From a bacterium (GTDB taxonomy: Bacteria; UBP15; UBA6099; DSWB01): a DNA stretch of 5,459 nucleotides. Shown in pieces: positions 1 to 5,459 of the stretch; positions within the stretch are counted from its first letter, which is position 1; every line of letters starts with the position of its first letter. Made by a program: the position numbers and the translations under genes. The stretch covers positions 1-5,459 of the forward strand of contig JAGUYV010000202.1 in assembly GCA_020061125.1 (NCBI GenBank), in the 5' to 3' direction. The notes under the pieces were generated by a model, which was given only the letters and a program-made list of their open reading frames with translations, was not told where the DNA came from and made no database searches.

Positions 1-2075
1 TCCACAAATTTCCATACGGAACTGTCAAACGGCGAAAATATGAATCTCGGCATGTACAGGGTCTTTTTCTCTTTGTCAAAATAATAATCCCCGTGAACGC
101 GGCACCATTGTCCGGGTCCGCCTTTGCACAGCACCTGGATCGTGTTGCGTTCCCGCAGCATTTCCGCATGCACGGGAAAAGCGAACCACTGCCGGAAATC
201 CGTGTATTCGAGACCCCGCACGCGCCGGTAATGCTCATAGGTTCCGCTCAAGAACCCGAAAAAGCCTGGCCGTTCGCGCACGGGTTCCCCGGCCCGTTTC
301 AGGATTGTGCCGTTGAGCCTGATTTCAAGGGGCGAGAGATCCGGGGGGCGCGTTTGCGCATCCAGGAACAGCGTCACGCTGCGGATGTCGCCGATCGGCA
401 AATCTCGCGGCTCGATTACCTGCTCGATTCCCCGGTGATCTTTGCTGAATGTATGCGCCCATGATAGGTTGTCTCTATTGGCCAGAACCATGGCCGCAAG
501 CGACGCGAACACCGCGGCCGTGAACAGCACGGAGGCGGCGCGCCATGCGGGGCGTGCATTGGCGCGGTTCGCGGCGCGCGAACACCCCTCCAGAAACACG
601 ATGCCAAAGCCTGCCAGCGCGAGCAGTCCCAGGGCTTTGAACGCAGCTTCCGGCGCCTCCAGCGCAAACAGGTTGAGTTTCAATGAATACATAGCGAACA
701 GAGCACAGGATGCGGCGAGAACGATCTTGAGGCGCGCATTCTCGATGGAACGCGCTGCAAAGCCCGGCCCCGCGGCCGCGCCCCAGGCAGCGAACACAAT
801 CCATACAGGCATGAAGGGCAGGTTGTAACGGGCCAGTGCGATGGTCAGTCCATGTGTGAGGCAAGCGTGCAGGATGAGCACGGCGGGCAGGGCCGCGGCC
901 GGGAAGGCGGCGACGGCTGCGATCATGCCCGCAAGCCCAAGCAGCATCACGGCCAGATGCGCCGCGCGCCAGATCCGCGCGGGCAGAATAAAATCAACGG
1001 AAAATTCATTTTGCGGGCGGGACCACATGCGCGCGTTCTTGTTGAAGAATAGAAGCGCGAAATCCGCGGGCCGTTTCCCGATTTCCTTGAAGGCCGCGCG
1101 CTTATATTCGTCCTCCGTGGGAAGAGCGGATGCAGTTTCCGCGTCCCAGCCCGGAATTTCCGCGAACCAGAAGTCGTCCTGCCAGCCCGCGGTTTCCTGT
1201 CTCTGGCCGATGAAGAGGGCAAGCCCTCCCTGACCCGGCGCAAGCCATTGTCCGAACACGGCCTTGAGCGTGAACATCCAGGGCAGCGCGAAAATCGTGA
1301 AAGCCAGGACGGCGGGAAGCAATGCGCGCGCTGCGGATTTCACGGATTGGCCTCTGGCGAGCAGGATAATCGCATAGGCCGGGAACACGAACAAGGGCAG
1401 CAACTGGAATGCGTGTCGGCATGCGAACAGAAGGAACAGGAGCAAGCCCGCGCAGGCGGCGTGGCGCGCGCGCCCGTTGTCAATCATGGCGTGCGATGCG
1501 GCCAGAAGCGCCACGATCAGAAACGCCGACAGGGTTTCGGACATCACGAAATGCGGCGAAACCGCCAGAGGCGGATACAGGGCATAGAGCCACATGGCGA
1601 ACACACCGGTTTTCGCGTTGAACATCCTGGCCGCAAGGAAAAACACCAGCAGGCAGGTGAACGAATCCAGAAGAGCCTGGGCAATGGAAATGAAGATGAT
1701 TTTGTGAGTGAAAAACCTGATGGCGGCCAGAAAGGCGGGATAGGCGATGAGGCGCGCGTTGATGTGGCTGATGTGCGAGAACCCGCGATCTTCCGCGATC
1801 TGCTTGAGGGATTTGCGATCCTTTCCCGAATCGCTCAAATCCGAAAGCATGCCCAGGGCGAGGCCCGGGGATCTCATGAGCCGCGCCATGTCGTCGGCCA
1901 CGCCCATGTACGCCACGGAGTCGAAGTAAATCGCGGGCGTATTTGTGGTGAAGGTGAAGCCCAGTCGCAGAGCCGCTGCCGTGATCAGCGCGGCAAGGAT
2001 CCAGAGGCGCATGTTTCCGCCGGGCAGGGCGCGGGTTCGTTCCGGGGCTTGTCCGGCATAAGTCTCTTCGATCAT
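1..2075 (-). CDS. GT-C (GT39/PMT/ArnT-like) membrane glycosyltransferase, 3' end missing
   Basis: Reading the minus strand from ATG at 2075 gives 691 codons without a stop, running off the left edge, so the C-terminus is missing. Seen: residues 1-22 are polar, then come about 12 hydrophobic segments (roughly 24-43, 110-150, 154-172, 180-197, 205-241, 250-272, 367-415, 419-438, 449-470, 478-496, 511-531). The first loop carries FDSVAYMGVADDM (51-63; D52, Y56), the usual place of the GT-C catalytic acid. Further family signatures are SPHFVMSETLSAF (173-185) and ARYNLPFMPVW (415-425). Family knowledge: such enzymes transfer sugars from polyprenyl-phosphate carriers on the periplasmic face. Residues about 560-691 form a soluble, beta-rich tail, probably periplasmic because the loop before the last membrane segment (498-512) is basic. 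GGAGAGG (2087-2093) lies 11 bases before the ATG and supports this start; M22 (codon at 2012) is an alternative. The gene begins 31 bases after the methyltransferase stop, so the two are probably co-transcribed. Donor and acceptor are unknown. Confidence 0.85.
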   Translation of the reverse strand, partial: MIEETYAGQAPERTRALPGGNMRLWILAALITAAALRLGFTFTTNTPAIYFDSVAYMGVADDMARLMRSPGLALGMLSDLSDSGKDRKSLKQIAEDRGFSHISHINARLIAYPAFLAAIRFFTHKIIFISIAQALLDSFTCLLVFFLAARMFNAKTGVFAMWLYALYPPLAVSPHFVMSETLSAFLIVALLAASHAMIDNGRARHAACAGLLLFLLFACRHAFQLLPLFVFPAYAIILLARGQSVKSAARALLPAVLAFTIFALPWMFTLKAVFGQWLAPGQGGLALFIGQRQETAGWQDDFWFAEIPGWDAETASALPTEDEYKRAAFKEIGKRPADFALLFFNKNARMWSRPQNEFSVDFILPARIWRAAHLAVMLLGLAGMIAAVAAFPAAALPAVLILHACLTHGLTIALARYNLPFMPVWIVFAAWGAAAGPGFAARSIENARLKIVLAASCALFAMYSLKLNLFALEAPEAAFKALGLLALAGFGIVFLEGCSRAANRANARPAWRAASVLFTAAVFASLAAMVLANRDNLSWAHTFSKDHRGIEQVIEPRDLPIGDIRSVTLFLDAQTRPPDLSPLEIRLNGTILKRAGEPVRERPGFFGFLSGTYEHYRRVRGLEYTDFRQWFAFPVHAEMLRERNTIQVLCKGGPGQWCRVHGDYYFDKEKKTLYMPRFIFSPFDSSVWKFV

Positions 2076-2086
2076 CAGATCTTGTG

Positions 2087-2093
2087 CCTCTCC
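2087..2093 (-). promoter_or_regulatory. Ribosome binding site of the GT-C gene
   Basis: GGAGAGG on the minus strand, 11 bases before ATG 2075 in the 31-base gap after the methyltransferase stop. It favours ATG 2075 over the later in-frame ATG at 2012, which has only a weak purine stretch before it. Confidence 0.6.
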
Positions 2094-2106
2094 AGAGCGG
2101 GGCGCG

Positions 2107-2964
2107 TCAAATTTTTCGGGCGTACACCGTGACGGTGTCGAAGAAGTTCACGGGAATCACGATCCGGTTCAGAATGTTTTTGAGAAATCCGGGCCGTTTG
2201 TGCCTGTCCGGGTTTCGTCCGAACGCTTTGTACACGCGCTCCACGAGATAATCCAGAGAGAAGAACAGGAATTCCGAATGCGCGAAAAGGATCTCGAATC
2301 CGGATTCGCGGAGCATTTCTTGCAGCGTGCGTTTCGAGAAGAAGTGCAGGTGTTCGGGGATGATGAACAGGTGCCAGTAGCGTCCGCACACGCGGGCGAA
2401 AAGGCTGTCTGCGTTGCAGGTGTAGATGCCGCACACGCCTCCCGGTTTCAAAATGTCGTGGATTCCCTTGAGGCTCCGTAGCGGGTCGTTGAAATGCTCG
2501 ATCATGTTCCACAAAGTCACGGCGTCGAACGACTCCGGTTCGAAAAGCGCGGGATCGAACAAGCCGCGGGTGACGCTGTTGCCTCTTTGCGCCGCAGCGT
2601 CGCACGCGAACCCGGAAATGTCTATTCCACGGGCGGTCCAGTTGCTTGAAAGAGACTCCATAAAAAAGCCTGGGCCGCAGCCGATGTCCAGCAGCGCGCC
2701 GCCGCTTTGGAATTTTTCGATGATTCTGATTCTTCGCCTGAAGTTGATTTTGAGATGCCGTTCCCCGGCGAAATAGTCCCCGTAGCCGCCGTCGCAGTCC
2801 TTGTTCACGAAATAATCTTCGGAGTACAGGGCTTCGAGTTCCGCCGCCTGGGGTTGCAGGTCCAGGTATTTGTGCCCGCACTCGCCGCAGCGCACGATGA
2901 GGCCGCCCTTTTTTTCCATGAAAGGCAACGGGGATTCATTTCCGCACAGGACGCAATGTTTCAC
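2107..2964 (-). CDS. Class I SAM-dependent methyltransferase with N-terminal zinc ribbon
   Basis: The 285-residue protein opens with a four-cysteine ribbon (C4-x2-C7 and C26-x2-C29) that probably binds zinc. A Rossmann-type methyltransferase domain follows: motif I LLDIGCGPGFF (91-101) for SAM binding, GIDIS with acidic D115 at the end of strand 2 (ribose binding), FDAVTLWNMIEHFNDP (146-161), and ILKPGG (171-176). The segment PEHLHFFS (203-210) is common in Methyltransf_23-like enzymes of polysaccharide loci. No membrane segment or signal peptide is seen, so it should be cytoplasmic. The start is GTG at 2964; the frame upstream has no ATG before a stop, and GGAG (2974-2977) sits 9 bases before the GTG. 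A promoter lies just upstream, and the GT-C gene follows after 31 bases. The ribbon recalls sugar C-methyltransferases of the TylC3/NovU type, but those are about 400 residues with an extra C-terminal domain that is absent here. Class is firm; substrate (sugar, lipid or other) is unknown. Confidence 0.9.
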   Translation of the reverse strand: MKHCVLCGNESPLPFMEKKGGLIVRCGECGHKYLDLQPQAAELEALYSEDYFVNKDCDGGYGDYFAGERHLKINFRRRIRIIEKFQSGGALLDIGCGPGFFMESLSSNWTARGIDISGFACDAAAQRGNSVTRGLFDPALFEPESFDAVTLWNMIEHFNDPLRSLKGIHDILKPGGVCGIYTCNADSLFARVCGRYWHLFIIPEHLHFFSKRTLQEMLRESGFEILFAHSEFLFFSLDYLVERVYKAFGRNPDRHKRPGFLKNILNRIVIPVNFFDTVTVYARKI

Positions 2965-2973
2965 ACGCGTTGT

Positions 2974-2977
2974 CTCC
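2974..2977 (-). promoter_or_regulatory. Ribosome binding site deciding the GTG start of the methyltransferase
   Basis: GGAG on the minus strand lies 9 bases before GTG 2964. No other usable start lies between it and the upstream in-frame stop, so it supports a GTG start. Confidence 0.55.
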
Positions 2978-2997
2978 GGAAATGTGGCGTCGCGGGC

Positions 2998-3026
2998 ATT
3001 ATAGCCCTGGTGAAATGAAGTGTAAA
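2998..3026 (-). promoter_or_regulatory. Near-consensus sigma-70-type promoter for the methyltransferase and GT-C genes
   Basis: On the minus strand, TTTACA (3021-3026, five of six matches to TTGACA) is followed after exactly 17 bases by a perfect TATAAT (2998-3003). The predicted transcript start is near 2991, giving a leader of about 27 bases that contains the GGAG of the GTG start at 2964. The site lies in the 80-base gap after the radical SAM stop, in an otherwise GC-rich window where such a match is unlikely by chance. Inference: the methyltransferase and GT-C genes can be transcribed independently of the two upstream genes. No clear operator palindrome was seen around it. Confidence 0.65.
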
Positions 3027-3044
3027 GCGCGGGAAGGCGCGGTG

Positions 3045-4058
3045 TCAGTCATAGCCGTGGCGGGTGCGGAAATAATTGATGAGCGCATGGGGATCCAGGC
3101 CGAACATGAGGTTGGCTTCCACACGCTCGCCGCACCAGCATTGCGAGCATTCGGTGCAGGATTTCCGTTTCTGTTCGAACGGCGCCATGAGGCCCGTTTG
3201 CAGAATGTTGCCGCATGGGGCTTCGGTGCCCTGGCTGCTGCCGCATGCGAAGAGATTTCCGGCCGGATCAATCTGGCAGAAGAACCGGCCCGCGCCGCAG
3301 GTGATGGGCGCGTCGTCGGGCCATCGCATGAGATGGCGCAGCCCCTTGACCGAGTTGAGGATGGCGCGCGGGAATTTTTCCTTGAGCTCGATCACATGGT
3401 TGATGAGAGCACGGAAGACCTGCGGGTCCGGGGCGTCCGGGTTGGGGTCGGAAGTGCCGAGCTGCACGGCCAGCAGGGGCTGGAAGCTCACGGGCGCTCC
3501 GTATTCCGCGGCGGTTTTGACGACATCCTCGATGTCATTCTCGCCGGTGTGGCGGCTTATGACGCTGGTGATTTTGGCGGGGATCCCGTATTCGCGCAAA
3601 GCGGCCAGCGCCGCCAGAACCGACTCGAACGACCCTGGCCCGCGGGCCGCGTCGTGTGTTTCGGAACCGCCGTCCAGGCTCAAGCTGATTCCGGCCGCGC
3701 CCGCGAGCGCATCGAGTTTTTCCGGCACCAGCAGCCCGTTGCTGCTCACGGACACGCGAACGCCCGCGTGATTGAGCCGCTCGATGATGTCCCCGAGCGC
3801 GGGGTGCAGCAGGGGTTCGCCGCCCGTGAGGTTGATGCGCCAGACTTTGTTCGCGGCCGCTTCCTCAATCACGCGGTCTATGACCGGGGCCTCGGCATGG
3901 CCCAGGCCGCCGCGCCCGCGCCCGCATTTCAGGCAGTGCATGTTGCATTTGTCCGTAATGAACCAACTCACGAACAATGGGCGGAACCTGCCCATGAATC
4001 TGGATTCGAGAAAGTCTTTTTTCATTGATTCCACGATTGCTTTTTCGTATTTGCGCAA
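3045..4058 (-). CDS. Radical SAM protein with SPASM-type auxiliary cluster domain
   Basis: The 337-residue product has the radical SAM motif CNMHCLKC (C38, C42, C45), which binds the 4Fe-4S cluster that cleaves SAM. TGGEPL (78-83) is the SAM-binding GGE motif, and SSNG (105-108) and LSLDG (126-130) are later barrel strands typical of the MoaA/PqqE/SPASM group. The C-terminal part has C254-x12-G267-x4-C272, which fits the SPASM pattern, plus C261, C282 and a compact C301-x2-C304-x2-C307-x-C309, so at least one auxiliary Fe-S cluster is likely. No membrane segment is seen; it should be cytoplasmic. The start is uncertain: TTG 4058 is the longest reading after an in-frame stop at 4074-4076 and has no clear Shine-Dalgarno; ATG 4025 (residue 12) is the main alternative, with only a weak GGA before it. 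SPASM enzymes modify peptides or small molecules; with a methyltransferase and GT-C genes as neighbours, a glycan or lipid precursor is possible. No precursor peptide gene was found in the window. Confidence 0.88.
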   Translation of the reverse strand: MRKYEKAIVESMKKDFLESRFMGRFRPLFVSWFITDKCNMHCLKCGRGRGGLGHAEAPVIDRVIEEAAANKVWRINLTGGEPLLHPALGDIIERLNHAGVRVSVSSNGLLVPEKLDALAGAAGISLSLDGGSETHDAARGPGSFESVLAALAALREYGIPAKITSVISRHTGENDIEDVVKTAAEYGAPVSFQPLLAVQLGTSDPNPDAPDPQVFRALINHVIELKEKFPRAILNSVKGLRHLMRWPDDAPITCGAGRFFCQIDPAGNLFACGSSQGTEAPCGNILQTGLMAPFEQKRKSCTECSQCWCGERVEANLMFGLDPHALINYFRTRHGYD

Positions 4059-4090
4059 CCGCTTGCGCGCATACTATAAACAATGCGATT

Positions 4091-4108
4091 CGGGAAAATG
4101 GTTCCCCG
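4091..4108 (-). other. Short hairpin after the beta-propeller gene
   Basis: On the minus strand CGGGGAA and TTTCCCG can pair as a 7-bp stem with one G-T wobble around the loop CCAT, about 20 bases after the stop of the upstream gene. No T-run follows, so it is not a convincing intrinsic terminator; it may be a weak attenuator or chance. Confidence 0.25.
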
Positions 4109-4128
4109 GAAATGATTTTATGGCCGGG

Positions 4129-5459
4129 TCAGGGAGTTTTTATGCGGAATCCTCCGGCCGCGGAAGGCACGAATGCGTAACGCCCGTCCAGGGAAAAAGT
4201 CACATCGCGCGCGCGTGGACCGACGCGATGTTCGCTGATCACGCGCATGGTTGCAGTGTCCACGAAGAACACGCGGCCGTGAATATTGTCCACGGACGCA
4301 ACGAGCCTTCCGTCCGGGGCAACGGCCGTGAAACGCACCCCTGGGCACAGGGCAGCGCACCGCATCTCGCGCAGATCGGGCAGGCGGCGTTCGCACAGGC
4401 GGCCGTCCAGAAACCCGTTCACATAAACCAGGGGCTTGCCGGGGTGCGCGGATACGGCGCCCTGGTCCGTGCCGTCGTCGTTGCGCGCCGAGGCGCCGCG
4501 AGTGACGGTTTCCGCGTCCCCGGCGATATTGAAAACTTTGAGGTAATTCTTGGCGACGAAAACCAGGCTGCGGCCGTTCAGCGCCAAATATTTCCCGGCG
4601 TTGCGTGTTGTGGACAGGCGTTCGCCTGCGCTCGTGTCGAGAATGTGCAGCGAGTGATATTCATCGGTAATGAAAAGCCTGCTCATTTTTGGTGAATACG
4701 CCATGTCCAGCAGCAGGCGCTGCCCGAGGCGAATGGTTTTTTCAAGGCGAGGCTGTGAACCGGAAACATCAAGGACATTGACCAGGCCTTCGTCATACAG
4801 CGCAAAGAAAACTTTGTTTTTTTCGCAATCTTTTGCGATCCGGTTGGCCGCGGCGCTGCCTCCCATTCTTTGTGTCACGATGCGGTACGCCCGGCCCGCG
4901 CTCTGATCCCACACGATCAGGCCCGGGCGTCCCTTGCGCGTTGTGAGAAAATACATGCCGTCGCGGCAGCCCGGTGTGAGCGAGTACACCTGGGAGTTGC
5001 CGATGATTTTTTTCACGGCGTCGTCCGGCGCGTAGGAGTAAACCGGTTCCACGGCGCCGGGGATGGAATAGCGCGCCGCGCCTCCTGCGTCCGTGTAGAA
5101 GTAGAACGCGGCCAGGCGTGCGAACAGAAGCGCGGCGGCTATTGTGCAGGCCAGGTGAATCGCGTTCGCCCGGGACAGCGCGGCGCGCGTGGGCAAACCC
5201 ATGAGAGCCGCGGTCAGTGTTGCTGCGCCCGCCGCGACAAGCAGAGCTGGAGAATGCGAGGCCGCAGCCAGGATCCAGCCCGTGGCCGCAGCGCCCCACA
5301 CCAGGGCAGCCGCCAGCCGGGTCCGTCCCCTCCACGCGGCTAACGCAAAAGCCAATCCAAACAGGGCTGCACCCGCTGGCCAGGCCACACCGAAAAGCGG
5401 CTGCCATTGCCGCACAAGATATCTCTGCAATGTGAATGAATAGAAAATCATGTACAGCA
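4129..5459 (-). CDS. Membrane protein with C-terminal YVTN/YncE-like beta-propeller, 5' end probably missing
   Basis: From the first ATG (5451) to TGA (4129-4131) the product has 440 residues, but the frame stays open to the right edge (two more codons, CTG TAC), so the true start may lie outside. Residues 1-15 are polar-aromatic (SFTLQRYLVRQW), followed by four membrane segments (about 16-40, 44-64, 68-86, 96-118). Basic residues at 41-45 and 87-94 place those loops in the cytoplasm, which puts both the N-terminal edge and the C-terminal domain outside. Residues about 135-440 are beta-propeller-like: repeats such as MAYSPKMSRLFITDEYHSLHILD (250-272, in parts), FTAVAPDGRLVASVDN (374-389) and VTFSLDGRYAFVPS (417-430) match the 'P-DG-lyV' blade pattern. 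C161, C209, C353, C365 and C369 could form disulfides. An outside N-terminal edge suggests further membrane segments upstream, so this may be the 3' part of a larger GT-C-like enzyme. The propeller could bind ligand or partner; no catalytic residues are recognised. Confidence 0.75.
   Translation of the reverse strand, partial: LYMIFYSFTLQRYLVRQWQPLFGVAWPAGAALFGLAFALAAWRGRTRLAAALVWGAAATGWILAAASHSPALLVAAGAATLTAALMGLPTRAALSRANAIHLACTIAAALLFARLAAFYFYTDAGGAARYSIPGAVEPVYSYAPDDAVKKIIGNSQVYSLTPGCRDGMYFLTTRKGRPGLIVWDQSAGRAYRIVTQRMGGSAAANRIAKDCEKNKVFFALYDEGLVNVLDVSGSQPRLEKTIRLGQRLLLDMAYSPKMSRLFITDEYHSLHILDTSAGERLSTTRNAGKYLALNGRSLVFVAKNYLKVFNIAGDAETVTRGASARNDDGTDQGAVSAHPGKPLVYVNGFLDGRLCERRLPDLREMRCAALCPGVRFTAVAPDGRLVASVDNIHGRVFFVDTATMRVISEHRVGPRARDVTFSLDGRYAFVPSAAGGFRIKTP

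Noticed and set aside
1248-2132. A 294-residue plus-strand open frame rich in Gly, Arg, Gln, His and Glu
   Set aside because: Its low-complexity, highly charged composition is what the complement of a membrane protein gene gives; the GT-C gene on the other strand explains the region.
2075-2881. A 268-residue minus-strand open frame inside the methyltransferase region
   Set aside because: It is an alternate frame of the same stretch, very rich in arginine, without motifs; the methyltransferase frame has a complete set of motifs.
2965-3044. A small precursor peptide gene next to the radical SAM gene
   Set aside because: The 80-base gap holds a promoter and a ribosome binding site but no start-to-stop frame of useful size; the 70-base gap at 4059-4128 also has none.
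2970-4028. A 352-residue plus-strand open frame
   Set aside because: It lies antisense to the radical SAM gene, whose motifs are clear, and its translation shows no family signature; it is a GC-rich shadow frame.
4073-4101. A possible -10 box (TATAGT, 4073-4078, minus strand) before the radical SAM gene
   Set aside because: No acceptable -35 box is found at 16-18 bases upstream (CATTTT, CCATTT, ACCATT), and a start there would leave almost no leader before TTG 4058.
4091-4108. Intrinsic terminator between the propeller gene and the radical SAM gene
   Set aside because: The stem is short, has a wobble pair, and no T-run follows on the minus strand; kept only as a low-confidence hairpin.
4793-5407. 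A 204-residue minus-strand open frame overlapping the propeller gene
   Set aside because: It is in another frame with a Gly/Arg-rich composition; the propeller gene frame has membrane segments and blade repeats.

Overview
This is a gene-dense, GC-rich bacterial window. All four recognisable genes lie on the minus strand and are separated by only 31, 80 and 70 bases. Read in the direction of transcription (right to left) they are: (1) a membrane protein with a C-terminal YVTN/YncE-like beta-propeller, open at the right edge; (2) a radical SAM protein with a SPASM-type C-terminal cysteine domain; (3) a class I SAM-dependent methyltransferase with an N-terminal four-cysteine zinc ribbon; (4) a large polytopic GT-C (GT39/PMT/ArnT-like) glycosyltransferase with a soluble C-terminal extension, cut by the left edge.

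The organism cannot be named from the sequence. Dense gene packing, a GC-rich codon bias and a near-consensus sigma-70-type promoter suggest a bacterium. Large extracytoplasmic domains on polytopic enzymes would fit a diderm, but that is inference. No rRNA, tRNA, mobile element, CRISPR array or long repeat was seen. No stretch longer than about 300 bases lacks a gene.

The gene set suggests a cell-envelope glycan or lipid modification locus. GT-C enzymes move sugars from polyprenyl-phosphate donors to acceptors on the outer face of the inner membrane. The radical SAM enzyme and the methyltransferase would act in the cytoplasm on a precursor such as a sugar, a lipid-linked intermediate or a peptide. 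The right-edge gene may itself be the 3' part of a second GT-C-like enzyme: it has no in-frame stop upstream of its first ATG, and its first residues resemble the C-terminal RY...P segment of the GT-C gene at the left. If so, the locus holds two GT-C-like proteins, one ending in a beta-propeller and one in a sandwich-like domain, flanking a radical SAM/methyltransferase pair. This is inference from domain content; no substrate can be read from the sequence.

The clearest regulatory signal is a promoter in the gap before the methyltransferase gene (TTTACA, 17 bases, TATAAT). It would allow the methyltransferase and GT-C genes to be transcribed separately from the two genes upstream.
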